DNA of 64,000 nucleotides. It comes from Hydrogenophaga aromaticivorans (GTDB lineage Bacteria > Pseudomonadota > Gammaproteobacteria > Burkholderiales > Burkholderiaceae_C). Where the stretch lies: assembly GCF_013387465.1 (NCBI RefSeq), contig NZ_VYGV01000012.1, positions 1-64,000 on the forward strand, written 5' to 3'. Each line of letters begins with the position of its first letter. Positions within the stretch are counted from its first letter, which is position 1. This document shows positions 51,271-59,700 of this stretch, one piece after another. The notes beneath the pieces were generated by a model, which had not been told where the DNA came from, searched no databases, and saw only the letters and a program-made list of their open reading frames with translations. A program made the position numbers and the translations under genes.

Positions 51271-53070
51271 TCAGCAGTTCAACGTCTGGATGCTCTTGCG
51301 CGGGGTGTTCTTCAACTCGTCCAGTGTGATGCGCAGCCAGTCCAGGTGTGCCTGGGCGTTTTCCTGAAGACCCAGCGTCTCTTCGGGCAGCAGGGCCACC
51401 ACCACCTTGCAGCGCAGCGTGGTGCCCACGGGCAGTTGCGAAGACGGGCGCAGGCCACCCGCCACGATGCTCGTGGCCGCGGCCACCGCCTGCGCCGACC
51501 GGACAGGTCCTTCCATCAACAGGGCAAAGCTGCGGTCATCCACGCGGGCGGCGGTGTCCACATCGCGTGCGACCGAGCGCAGCAGCGAACCGGTGAGCAC
51601 CAGAGCGCGGTCGGCCACCTCGCGGCCGTGCTCCTGCACGAACCAGGCGTGGTTGTCCAGGTCGATCAGCAGCAGGGCGCTGTGGTGGCGGTAGCGCTGG
51701 GCCCGGATCAGGCTCTCGTGCAGGCGCAGCATGAAGTTGTGGCGGTTGGTCAGGCCGGTGAGCGGTTCCGTCAGGGCGAGCGCCTTGGCCCGCGCCTGCG
51801 CCTCGTGTTGCATGGACGAGCGTTGCAGCAGCGCGTACATCAGCAGCGGGGCCTCGATGGCGGCGGCGATCACCATGCCGTACTGGGACAGAAAGCCCGA
51901 GGACATCAGGCCGAAGTTGCGCAGCACCGGCAGCGCGCCGGCCAGCAGGACCGGCAGGATGCCCACTGCGATCCATCGCACCCAGCGGTCCCCGGTGCGC
52001 CAGGCGGCCCAGAGCATGGCATAGACCACAGCCATGGTCAGCGACCCTGCCACGTTGATGGCCTGAAAGCTCCACTGGTCGAGCACCCGTTGGTCCCAGA
52101 CCACCAGCACCAGCAAGACGGCCGCCAGCGCCAGCGAGATGCGGTCCAGCCAGCGGCCGATGCGGCGTGGCTGCACGACATGGCGCACAAACAGCAGGCC
52201 CGCAACGGCCGCCAGCGGCAGCAGAACGAACTCGGCCGAACCGTTCAGCTGCGGTGCGTTGGGCCACAGAAATTGACCCCCCACCCCCAGAGACGCCGCC
52301 AGCGACAGCCCGAGCAAGGTGATGTAGATGGCGTAGGCCCCGAAGCTGGTGTCCCGGAACACCAGCCCGTTGACCACCGCGATGGCTGTCAGCAGCATGG
52401 CCATGCCGAAATACCCGCCGAGCAGGAACTGCTGCACCATGCGTTGCTCGCGCAAGCGGCTGTGGCTGTGCACGACCAGCTCACCCGAAAACGGGACCCG
52501 CGCGTGCTGGATCCGCACCCAGTAGGTCACCGGGCCGTCCACACGGGGTTCCAGCGCAAACACCGGATAGCGGTCGGGCGACGCCCAGTCCTTCACCGGC
52601 AGGCTGTCGCCCGCGTGCTGTTCCAGCCAGCCGCCGTCGGCGCGCTGGTGGTGCAGGCTGATGCGATCGGTGCCCGAACGGGCCAGTTCCAGCTCCCAGT
52701 GCGAACGGCTGTCTTGCGTCCAGGCGTCGAAGCGCACCCACAGCGCCGCATCGCCGGTCAGGCGCACGCGGTGCAGGCTGTCGCGCACCACAAAGGGCAG
52801 TTCAGCGTACCGCTGCGCGACCTCCTGCACGCTGGATTGGCCCGACGCATCCACCCACCAGGTGCTGCGCCCCGCCAGCGGCACGCTGGACTGCTCGCCG
52901 TCGAGCACCACCACCGGGGTGGCGGTGCTGCCGGGGGTGTGTGCTGCGAAGGCCCCGCCCGATGACGACAGCGCCAACCAGACCAGACAGGTCAGCAGAA
53001 AAAACCAGGCCCTTAGCGGCCTGGAAAGAGGGGCGCTGGCGGTGAGAGGTGCCTGGAGCGGGGTCGGCAT
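51271..53070 (-). CDS. 7TMR-DISM sensor with degenerate GGDEF domain
   Basis: 599 residues. N-terminal signal/first helix (AWFFLLTCLVWLALSSSGGAFA), a periplasmic 7TMR-DISMED2-like beta domain (about 60-190), seven membrane helices (about 200-400), then a GGDEF-family domain introduced by LALTEPLTGLTNRHNFMLRL. The substrate-site motif is DDRSF where active enzymes have GGDEF (context ARVDDRSFALLM), so diguanylate cyclase activity is very unlikely. It may be a receptor that signals through protein contacts or binds GTP/c-di-GMP. Preceded by the rpoH terminator. Confidence 0.87.
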   Translation of the reverse strand: MPTPLQAPLTASAPLSRPLRAWFFLLTCLVWLALSSSGGAFAAHTPGSTATPVVVLDGEQSSVPLAGRSTWWVDASGQSSVQEVAQRYAELPFVVRDSLHRVRLTGDAALWVRFDAWTQDSRSHWELELARSGTDRISLHHQRADGGWLEQHAGDSLPVKDWASPDRYPVFALEPRVDGPVTYWVRIQHARVPFSGELVVHSHSRLREQRMVQQFLLGGYFGMAMLLTAIAVVNGLVFRDTSFGAYAIYITLLGLSLAASLGVGGQFLWPNAPQLNGSAEFVLLPLAAVAGLLFVRHVVQPRRIGRWLDRISLALAAVLLVLVVWDQRVLDQWSFQAINVAGSLTMAVVYAMLWAAWRTGDRWVRWIAVGILPVLLAGALPVLRNFGLMSSGFLSQYGMVIAAAIEAPLLMYALLQRSSMQHEAQARAKALALTEPLTGLTNRHNFMLRLHESLIRAQRYRHHSALLLIDLDNHAWFVQEHGREVADRALVLTGSLLRSVARDVDTAARVDDRSFALLMEGPVRSAQAVAAATSIVAGGLRPSSQLPVGTTLRCKVVVALLPEETLGLQENAQAHLDWLRITLDELKNTPRKSIQTLNC

Positions 53071-53171
53071 GCCCGGATTGTGGCGTGCGGCTGGAAGCGC
53101 GCGTCGTGCAAAGTTGGCGCAGCCACCGCTTATCGACGCGGTTGCAGCCGTTTGACCACAGCGCCAGGCAG

Positions 53172-53216
53172 AAAAAAGCCCCGGACGGCATGGTGGCCTC
53201 CGGGGCTTTTTTTTTT
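53172..53216. terminator. Bidirectional intrinsic terminator downstream of rpoH
   Basis: AAAAAAGCCCCGGA pairs with TCCGGGGCTTTTTT around a 13-base loop that itself contains a GGC/GCC pair. T-tracts are on both strands (ten T on the plus strand). It ends 20 bases from the rpoH stop. Confidence 0.92.
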
Positions 53217-53235
53217 GAGTGTGGGGCTGCTGGCT

Positions 53236-54195
53236 TCAGGCGAAAGCGGCCAGCGCCTTGCGCATCTTCTTCATGGCCGCGACCTCGATCTGGCGCACGC
53301 GCTCGGCGCTCACACCGTATTCGGCCGCCAGTTCGTGCAGCGTCATGCCGCCCGAGCCGTCGTCGTTCACCTTGAGCCAGCGCTCGGTCACGATGCGGCG
53401 CGAACGGTCGTCGAGCTCGCTCATGGCGGTGGCGATGCCTTCGGTGGCCAACACATCGCGTTGCGCCGACTCGATCATCGCCGTGGGTTCGTGCGTCGCG
53501 TCGGCCAGGAAAGCAATGGGACCGAAGCTGTCTTCGCCATCGTCGCCCGGACTCGGGTCCAGCACCACGTCGCCGCCGGAAAGCCGTGTTTCCATTTCGC
53601 GCACTTCTTCCGGCTTGACCTTCAGGTCGCGAGCGACCACGTCCACCTCGCCATCCGAAAACGCTTCGCGGTGTGTGTCGCCGTCCAGTGCTTCGGCGCG
53701 GAAGCCCTGCTTCATCGAGCGCAGGTTGAAAAACAGTTTGCGCTGGGCCTTGGTGGTCGCCACCTTGACCATGCGCCAGTTCTTCAGGATGTACTCGTGG
53801 ATCTCGGCCTTGATCCAGTGCATGGCGTAGCTCACCAGGCGCACGCCCTGTTCGGGATCGAAGCGCTTGACCGCTTTCATCAGGCCGACGTTGCCCTCCT
53901 GGATCAGGTCGCCGTGCGGCAGGCCATAACCCAGGTACTGGCGGGCGATCGACACCACCAGCCGCAGGTGCGACATCACCAGCTGCCCGGCAGCGTCGAT
54001 ATCGTTGTGGTCGCGCAGGCGGCGCGCAGCGCCCTGTTCCTCTTCCAGCGTCAACAGCGGCATGCGGTTGACGGCCGAAATGTAGGCGTCCAGGTTGCCC
54101 AGCGCGGGCAGCGTCAGCGAACGGCTCGCCCACGGGCTGGCCACGGCCAGTGTGGCAGACGGCAGGGCGGTGGGTGCAAGCAGTGCAGTGGTCAT
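53236..54195 (-). CDS. rpoH: RNA polymerase heat-shock sigma factor RpoH (sigma-32)
   Basis: 319 residues. Sigma-70 family: region 1.2/2.1 GNLDAYISAVNRMPLLTLEEE, region 2.2-2.4 LVMSHLRLVVSIARQYLGYGLPHGDLIQEGNVGLMKAVKRF (in pieces SIARQYLGYG and DLIQEGNVGLMKA), the RpoH box QRKLFFNLR, and region 4 HELAAEYGVSAERVRQIEVAAMKKMRKAL. It directs transcription of chaperone and protease genes. A GGAGGG ribosome-binding site precedes ATG 54195. A CIRCE operator at 54233-54259 indicates repression by HrcA in addition to the usual post-transcriptional controls. Confidence 0.97.
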   Translation of the reverse strand: MTTALLAPTALPSATLAVASPWASRSLTLPALGNLDAYISAVNRMPLLTLEEEQGAARRLRDHNDIDAAGQLVMSHLRLVVSIARQYLGYGLPHGDLIQEGNVGLMKAVKRFDPEQGVRLVSYAMHWIKAEIHEYILKNWRMVKVATTKAQRKLFFNLRSMKQGFRAEALDGDTHREAFSDGEVDVVARDLKVKPEEVREMETRLSGGDVVLDPSPGDDGEDSFGPIAFLADATHEPTAMIESAQRDVLATEGIATAMSELDDRSRRIVTERWLKVNDDGSGGMTLHELAAEYGVSAERVRQIEVAAMKKMRKALAAFA

Positions 54196-54232
54196 ATAGA
54201 AGAACCCTCCTCAGGTTGGTCTTTCTCAAATG

Positions 54233-54259
54233 TTAGCACTCCATATGAGTGAGTGCTAA
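54233..54259. promoter_or_regulatory. CIRCE operator (HrcA binding site) upstream of rpoH
   Basis: Perfect 9-9-9 inverted repeat: TTAGCACTC, nine bases, GAGTGCTAA, identical to the consensus. Its inner edge is 37 bases from the rpoH ATG. HrcA bound here would repress rpoH until heat shock titrates the GroEL needed for HrcA activity. Confidence 0.95.
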
Positions 54260-54307
54260 TTGAATAGTTCCATGGCCTCGATGCCAGGGGGCTATCGGGG
54301 GTCGAAG

Positions 54308-54358
54308 TGTCGAGTTTCAGTGAGTTTTGAACTTTTTTCACTGAGTTTTGAACTCTTC
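54308..54358 (+). mobile_element. Possible IS terminal repeat (IS21-like end) at the accessory boundary
   Basis: The segment starts TGTCGAGTTTCAGTGAG and carries two direct copies of CAnTGAGTTTTGAACT offset by 21 bases (54318-54334 and 54339-54355). IS21-family ends start with TG and contain such spaced ~20-base repeats. No transposase genes or opposite end are in the window, so this would be a solo end or scar. Each box also contains the palindromic AGTT-TTG-AACT, so a regulator-binding site is an alternative. Confidence 0.35.
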
Positions 54359-54403
54359 CAGAGGTAAATCTATATGTATATCAAGCACTTACGGTAATTT
54401 CTG

Positions 54404-54420
54404 GCAACTAGGCTAGTTGC
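54404..54420. repeat. Short perfect palindrome
   Basis: GCAACTAG-G-CTAGTTGC, 8-base arms around one central base, in the AT-richer region just before the SIR2 gene. It may be an operator or recombination site; nothing else supports either. Confidence 0.35.
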
Positions 54421-55002
54421 GAGACCTCAAGGTGTCATCATATTCTTCGAAGTCTTCAAGACCACACGGAGATGGTTGTCACTTGTCTGGGACCACGGTG
54501 GTGAGCTGGCGCTGACTACCACTGCAGAGCTGGCCATATCAAAATCAACGACGGGTGTGCAGCGTAAGGAGCCTGTTGCCATCGTCAACCTACTCAAGGT
54601 CGGCGCCATCAAGCAGACGATCAGCTCGGCTGCCGGCGCGGGACCGAGCGGCAGCAATGTACCGAACAGCCGACCGCAGGCCGAGACCTTATGGGCTAGC
54701 TGCTTCAACGACTGCTTCCCTATCGGGCGAACTTGCAGTACCGACCCAACGACGCCACACAAGGTCGTGAAGACCGGTCATTCGCCAGCGCACGTGGCTG
54801 GTCAGGAAGACACGGCTGTCCGATCGACCTAGGCGTCAGCGAGTACCGCACCGGCGACGTTCGAGTGCGTGCCATCAAGGTCTGCGGAACCGTGCTTGGC
54901 GTCCGTTGACCTCAGGCCGGCGGAGCCACTGTCTCGGCCACACTATCGTGCTGAGTGCGTCGATCACAATGACCACCATCAACCACGTTCGCGCCGCACA
55001 AC

Positions 55003-58000
55003 ATGCCTCAATTCATTCGCAATGGACCCGACATACCCGAGCGCCTCTTACAGTTGCACGAGGACGGGCAAGTTGTGTTCTTCTGCGGCGCTGGGGTCTC
55101 ATACCCAGCGCGCCTACCTGGATTTGGCGGGCTGGTGGCGAAGCTCTACTCGGCACTAAGTGTCGTACCGAGCGCAGTCCAACAGTCAGCGATCAAGGCC
55201 GGGCAGTTCGACACCGCCATTGGGTTGCTGGAAGCGGACATCGTGGGTGGCCGCGAGACGGTGCGCCGAGCACTGGCGAGCATCCTGACCCCAGACCTCA
55301 GCCCCCCCAATGCGATCGCGACCCACGAGGCCCTACTTACGCTGGGCAAGATCCGTGGGGGCCGCACGCGGCTCATCACCACCAACTTCGATCGCCTGTT
55401 TGAGGAAGTGATTGCAGGGAAGTCGCTGAGCATCGACCACTTTCAGGCGCCGCTGTTGCCAGTTCCGAAGAGTCGCTGGGACGGCTTGGTGTACCTGCAC
55501 GGCCTACTCAGCGCCGCCCCTACAGCGGGAGAGCTGGATCGGCTGGTTGTCTCCAGCGGTGACTTTGGCCTCGCCTACCTCACCGAGCGCTGGGCTGCGC
55601 GCTTTGTCAGCGAGCTGTTTCGTAACTACACCGTGTGCTTCGTTGGGTACAGCATCAATGACCCGGTGCTGCGCTACATGATGGACGCGCTTGCCGCTGA
55701 CCGTCTGCTCGGCGAGTCACCGCCGGAGATGTTTGCGTTTGGCAGCTACTCCAAGGGCAAGGAAGAACAGCGCGCCAACGAGTGGCGGGCCAAGAACGTC
55801 ACGCCCATCCTTTACCGTGAACACAACCGTCATGCCTATCTGCACGGCACGTTGCGTTCCTGGGCCGAGACCTATCGCGACGGCGTACGCGGCAAGGAGC
55901 GCATCATCGTCGAGTGCGCCATCGCGCGCCCGCTGGCAAGTACCAGTCAGGACGATTTCATCGGCCGCCTGATGTGGGCACTAAGCGATCCGGGTGGCCT
56001 GCCAGCCAGGCGATTTGCAGAGTTGGACCCCGCGCCGTCGTTGGATTGGCTGGAACCTCTGAGTCAGGATCGCTACCGGCATGCGGATTTGGACCGCTTT
56101 GGCATCCAGTCCAAAGTAACCTTGGATGACAAGCTGACCTTCAGCCTCACCCGCAGGCCGTCACCTTATGGGCTGGCCCCATGGATGTCTGTCGTCGATC
56201 CAGGCGCGCGCAGCAGCCGGTGGGACGAAGTGATGCGGCAACTTGCGCGCTGGCTTATCAGGCATCTCAATGACCCCGCCCTGTTGTTGTGGCTGGTCAA
56301 ACGCGGCAGTCAACTGCACGACGATCTAGCCTGGTCGATTGAGCACCGACTTGATGAGATAAACAAACTCGAACGCGACGGCAATACGGCGGAATTGGTG
56401 CGGATTCGCGACAACGCGCCCAACTCGATCCCCAGCGCCTTGATGCGTACGCTTTGGCGACTGCTGCTGACCGGTCGCGTGAAGTCGTGGCTGCGCGACT
56501 TCGACCTCTATCGCTGGCGCGATCGATTCGCTCGGGATGGACTGACCACATCGGTGCGGCTTGAGCTGCGCGAGACGCTGACTCCGCGTGTGTCGCTGCG
56601 CGAGCCTTTCCGTTGGGCAGCCGAGGAAGGAGAAAGGCGCGAGCCTGAACGGATCAAGGAACTGGTCGAGTGGGAGATCGTGCTCTCGACGGATCACGTT
56701 CACTCAAGCCTGCGCGATCTGCCCAAAGATGAACGCTGGACGGCCGCGCTGCCGGAGTTGCTGGCTGACTTCAGCGCTTTGTTGCGTGATGCGCTCGATT
56801 TGATGCGAGAGCTCGGCAGCGCCGAGGACAGGAGCGATCTGTCCTACGTGCATCAGCCCTCGATTGGCGAGCACCACCAAAACAAGGACTTCCACGACTG
56901 GACGGCGTTGATCGAACTGACCCGGGACGCCTGGCTCGCCACGGTGGCGTTGTCGCCGGCGCGTGCGGCGCTGGTAGCCGAGTCTTGGTGGCACGTGCCG
57001 TATCCGCTGTTTCGCCGCCTAGCCTTCTTCGCAGCCGCACATGACGGCGTGATTCCTTATCGCCGCGCACTCGACTGGCTGCTTGCGGATGCGGGCTGGT
57101 GGCTATGGTCGGTGGAAACCGAGCGGGAGACTATGCGCCTAGTGGTTGCTCTGGCGCCGCGACTCGATGCAGCGATGCTCAAGGAACTGGAGGGGGCTGT
57201 TCTCGCCGGGCCTCCTCGCGAGATGTTCAAAGACGACATCGATCCTGAGCGCTGGACCCAGATCGTGGACCGGGAAGTCTGGTTGCGACTGGCGAAGGTT
57301 GATGAGACGGATGCAGTCTTGGCCGCAGCCGGCAAGGAAAGGCTGGAAGCGCTTTCGGCCCGGTATCCCGAATGGACGCTGGCGGCGGATCAGCGAGACG
57401 AGTTTGCCGTCTGGATGGGGGATGGCGAAGAGTGGCGGAAGTTCGTCACTACTCCCCGTCGTCGCCGTGATCTCATTGAATGGCTGAAGCAGCAACCCAG
57501 CGCAGATCACTGGCATGAAGACGACTGGCGCCAGCGTTGTCGGGAAAACTTCGCTACTACCGCGTGCGCCTTGTGCTCCTTGGTGAAGGATGGACTCTGG
57601 CTCACTGATCGCTGGCGCGAGGCCCTTCAGGCATGGTCAGAAGAGAAGCTCATCAAGCGTTCCTGGCGCTACATGGCGCCGATCGTGACCACTGCGCCCG
57701 ACGACGTGCTGCAAACGCTCGCCCACGGTGTCAGCTGGTGGCTACAAGCTGTCGCCATGACCTTCGAAGGCCACCGAGCGCACTTTTTTGCGCTCGCGCG
57801 CCGTGTCCTCGCTCTGAATGTTGAGAGCGGCGTCGATACCGACGAACCCGTCTTCCGCGCCATCAATCATCCCGTGGGCCACGTCACGGAGGCTCTCCTT
57901 CGCTGGTGGTATCGACACTCGCTGGAGGATGCGCAAGGACTACCCGAGGAAATCAAGCCCACGTTTACCGAGCTTTGCGATACGCGAGTCGACAAGTTCC

Positions 58001-58788
58001 GACATGGCCGCGTGTTGCTAGCGGCTCATGTCATCACGTTGTTCCGCGTAGACCGGGAGTGGGCGACACGGCATCTGTTGCCACTGTTCGATTGGCGCCG
58101 CTCCGAAGCAGAGGCGCGGGCCGCTTGGGAAGGCTTCCTGTGGTCGCCACGCCTGTATCGCCCATTGATGGAAGTGCTCAAGCCAGCCTTCCTCGACACC
58201 GCGAGCCACTATGCGGCGTTGGGGAAGCACGATGGGCAATACGCGTCGCTGCTCACCTTCGCTGCTCTCGACCGGGGTGACATCTTCACCATCTCCGAAC
58301 TGGCGAGCGCGACTCGTGCACTTCCACCGGATGGTCTGCACGACGCAGCTCAAACGTTGGTGAGAGCGATGGATGGCGCAGGCGATCAGCGCGCCGACTA
58401 CTGGTCAAACAGAGTTGCGCCGTATCTGCACGCCATCTGGCCGAAGAACCGAGACAACGTTTCACCCGCCATTGCCGAAAGCCTCGGCCGCCTGTGTGTC
58501 GCGTCGGAGGATGCGTTTCCGGATGCACTCGCGCTGCTTCGCGCTTGGCTACAGCCGATAGCACACCCTAACAACCTAGTGCATCGGCTTCACAAAGCGG
58601 GCCTTTGCGGCAAGTTTCCAGTTCAGGCGTTGGACTTCCTGAGTTTGGTGATTGGCGAACAGACCGAGTGGCCACCGGGGGATCTTGGCGCCTGTTTACA
58701 GTCGATCCAAACAGCAATTCCAGGACTGACAGCCGACCTGCGATTCGAACGGCTGGTGGTGTTTCAGCGCCAACGCGGGCGGGGGTGA
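55003..58788 (+). CDS. SIR2-domain NADase-like defence protein (DSR1-like)
   Basis: 1261 residues from ATG 55003. Residues 20-230 form a SIR2-like (sirtuin-fold) domain: VFFCGAGVS (GAGVS at 29-33), TTNFDRLFEE (Asn128), VYLHGLLS (His166), SSGDFG (184-189) and FVGYSINDPVLRYMM (215-226), in the order seen in prokaryotic defence NADases. The remaining about 950 residues are predicted alpha-helical with many Trp residues (W-x-R-RL, WLLADAGWWLW) and no recognised motif. This layout resembles defence-associated sirtuin DSR1 (SIR2 plus DUF4020, as I recall), which depletes NAD on phage infection. No companion gene is close. GC is lower than in the core, and no clear ribosome-binding site precedes it, so expression level and exact start are uncertain. 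Confidence 0.85.
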   Translation: MPQFIRNGPDIPERLLQLHEDGQVVFFCGAGVSYPARLPGFGGLVAKLYSALSVVPSAVQQSAIKAGQFDTAIGLLEADIVGGRETVRRALASILTPDLSPPNAIATHEALLTLGKIRGGRTRLITTNFDRLFEEVIAGKSLSIDHFQAPLLPVPKSRWDGLVYLHGLLSAAPTAGELDRLVVSSGDFGLAYLTERWAARFVSELFRNYTVCFVGYSINDPVLRYMMDALAADRLLGESPPEMFAFGSYSKGKEEQRANEWRAKNVTPILYREHNRHAYLHGTLRSWAETYRDGVRGKERIIVECAIARPLASTSQDDFIGRLMWALSDPGGLPARRFAELDPAPSLDWLEPLSQDRYRHADLDRFGIQSKVTLDDKLTFSLTRRPSPYGLAPWMSVVDPGARSSRWDEVMRQLARWLIRHLNDPALLLWLVKRGSQLHDDLAWSIEHRLDEINKLERDGNTAELVRIRDNAPNSIPSALMRTLWRLLLTGRVKSWLRDFDLYRWRDRFARDGLTTSVRLELRETLTPRVSLREPFRWAAEEGERREPERIKELVEWEIVLSTDHVHSSLRDLPKDERWTAALPELLADFSALLRDALDLMRELGSAEDRSDLSYVHQPSIGEHHQNKDFHDWTALIELTRDAWLATVALSPARAALVAESWWHVPYPLFRRLAFFAAAHDGVIPYRRALDWLLADAGWWLWSVETERETMRLVVALAPRLDAAMLKELEGAVLAGPPREMFKDDIDPERWTQIVDREVWLRLAKVDETDAVLAAAGKERLEALSARYPEWTLAADQRDEFAVWMGDGEEWRKFVTTPRRRRDLIEWLKQQPSADHWHEDDWRQRCRENFATTACALCSLVKDGLWLTDRWREALQAWSEEKLIKRSWRYMAPIVTTAPDDVLQTLAHGVSWWLQAVAMTFEGHRAHFFALARRVLALNVESGVDTDEPVFRAINHPVGHVTEALLRWWYRHSLEDAQGLPEEIKPTFTELCDTRVDKFRHGRVLLAAHVITLFRVDREWATRHLLPLFDWRRSEAEARAAWEGFLWSPRLYRPLMEVLKPAFLDTASHYAALGKHDGQYASLLTFAALDRGDIFTISELASATRALPPDGLHDAAQTLVRAMDGAGDQRADYWSNRVAPYLHAIWPKNRDNVSPAIAESLGRLCVASEDAFPDALALLRAWLQPIAHPNNLVHRLHKAGLCGKFPVQALDFLSLVIGEQTEWPPGDLGACLQSIQTAIPGLTADLRFERLVVFQRQRGRG

Positions 58789-58934
58789 GCGCGATTCCGG
58801 TTGGTCGCGAGCAGACCTTGGCGGCGAGAACGTCGAGCGTCCGGTAAGTCCGCCAGAACTGACGTTTGCGCTCTGCGGCGTGGTATTCCCTTGGTTCAGG
58901 CGGCACCAGATGGACGTCGGCTTATAGGCTTTGA

Positions 58935-59033
58935 CCTGCCGCACAAGTTGGTGGTCCCAGGGGTCGTTCATGGCCGGACCCGCATGCCGAAGGTCAGCTT
59001 CTTGGTGCCGCAACAAACTCACACTGTCGGCCA
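58935..59033 (+). repeat. Composite repeat unit, left copy
   Basis: Two adjoining pieces: 58935-58977 (ending GTTCATGGCCGG) and 58982-59033 (GCATGCCGAAGGTCAGCTTC... to CGGCCA). Each has a partner at 60664-60751, the first inverted and the second direct. The inverted match is 42 of 43 bases; the direct one is roughly three quarters identical. Confidence 0.75.
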
Positions 59034-59172
59034 CCGAACAGCCGCTGGGATCTGGCTGCTCAAGGTCGGTTGAAGGCTGGGTGCAGCCGGTCAGGTTCTG
59101 CAGCCCTATGACAGCCGCCACCGGAACCTGCCATTCGTCATCCTGCGAGGCGGCCGACCGCTGTACCTGCGG

Positions 59173-59298
59173 CAGCGGCCACTCAACAGCGATGGGCTGC
59201 TCTAGGTGCCGAGCGACCCTTACCCGCCAATGCGACCGGATCTTCGAGGCCTTCCGGCCAGCAGCGGCCATTCAACAGCGACGTGCCGCTCAAGGTGC
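59173..59298 (+). repeat. Internal direct repeat, two copies 89 bases apart
   Basis: CAGCGGCCACTCAACAGCGA at 59173 recurs as CAGCGGCCATTCAACAGCGA at 59262; both continue for about 17 more bases to AGGTGC with six differences. Purpose unknown. Confidence 0.65.
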
Positions 59299-59303
59299 TA
59301 ATC

Positions 59304-59547
59304 TGATCTGCGTCCCCCCGCCAGCCGGACGAGGCTGAAGTCAGTGAGGTCCGTCAACCATCAGGAGAATGACGGACATGAAGAAGAGCAGACTCACCGA
59401 AGAACAGATCATCGGCTTCCTCAAGCAAGCAGAGGCTGGCATGCCGATCAAGGAGTTGTGCCGCAACGGCGGCTTCAGTAATTCGACGTTTTACGGTTGG
59501 CGCGCCAAGCTCGGCGGCATGCAGGTCTCGGAGGCCCAGCACCTGCT
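59304..59547 (+). mobile_element. Truncated IS3-family element (left end plus 5' part of orfA)
   Basis: The segment begins with TGATCTGCGTCCCCCC, which resembles an IS3-type terminal repeat, and contains the first about 55 codons of orfA. The homology stops after GGMQVSEAQ; no orfB and no right end are present downstream. The rest of the element has been lost by deletion or replaced by unrelated sequence. Confidence 0.7.
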
Positions 59548-59656
59548 GACCGAGGCCCATATGAACATGCATGCGCTCGTGGCGGTTTGTGGTGAACGCT
59601 GGGCGCCGCCATGCCGCGAAAATTCGCACATCAACGGCCTGTTGCGGAACGCCTGA
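59378..59656 (+). pseudogene. IS3-family transposase OrfA, truncated and fused to unrelated sequence
   Basis: 92-codon frame from ATG 59378 (AGGAG at 59363 fits; ATG 59369 would be too close). The first 54 residues, MKKSRLTEEQIIGFLKQAEAG then LCRNGGFSNSTFYGWRAKLGGM, are the helix-turn-helix of OrfA in the IS3 family (IS407/IS2-like groups). From about residue 55 the sequence (HLLTEAHMNMHALVAVC...) has no family match and lacks the leucine-zipper and frameshift window that normally precede orfB. It cannot mobilise anything by itself. Confidence 0.75.
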
Positions 59657-59700
59657 AGTCTTGAACAACCCGCGAAATCGTTCAACACCCTGAATTTCAT

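Larger units (their letters stand above)
54260..55002. other. Non-coding boundary region between rpoH and the SIR2 gene
   Basis: 743 bases with lower GC than the core to the left. It holds a tandem pair of AGTTTTGAACT boxes (54318-54355), a 17-base palindrome (54404-54420), and otherwise two overlapping, opposite open frames (54476-54832 plus, TTG start; 54427-54762 minus) without recognisable similarity. I do not call either a gene. A composition change here suggests the edge of an acquired segment. Confidence 0.6.
58789..59303. other. Non-coding accessory region with degenerate repeats
   Basis: 515 bases after the SIR2 gene without a convincing gene. It contains a 43-base segment (58935-58977) found inverted at 60709-60751, a 52-base segment (58982-59033) found in direct orientation at 60664-60715, a piece at 59063-59093 resembling 61852-61883, and an internal direct repeat (59173-59209 and 59262-59298). 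Confidence 0.65.

Noticed and set aside
54427..54832. Two overlapping opposite-strand frames (118 and 111 residues) before the SIR2 gene
   Set aside because: Neither has a recognisable domain or a good ribosome-binding site; the plus frame needs TTG. Kept as unexplained region only.
59354..59668. 104-residue minus-strand frame over the IS fragment
   Set aside because: It is antisense to the recognisable orfA helix-turn-helix.
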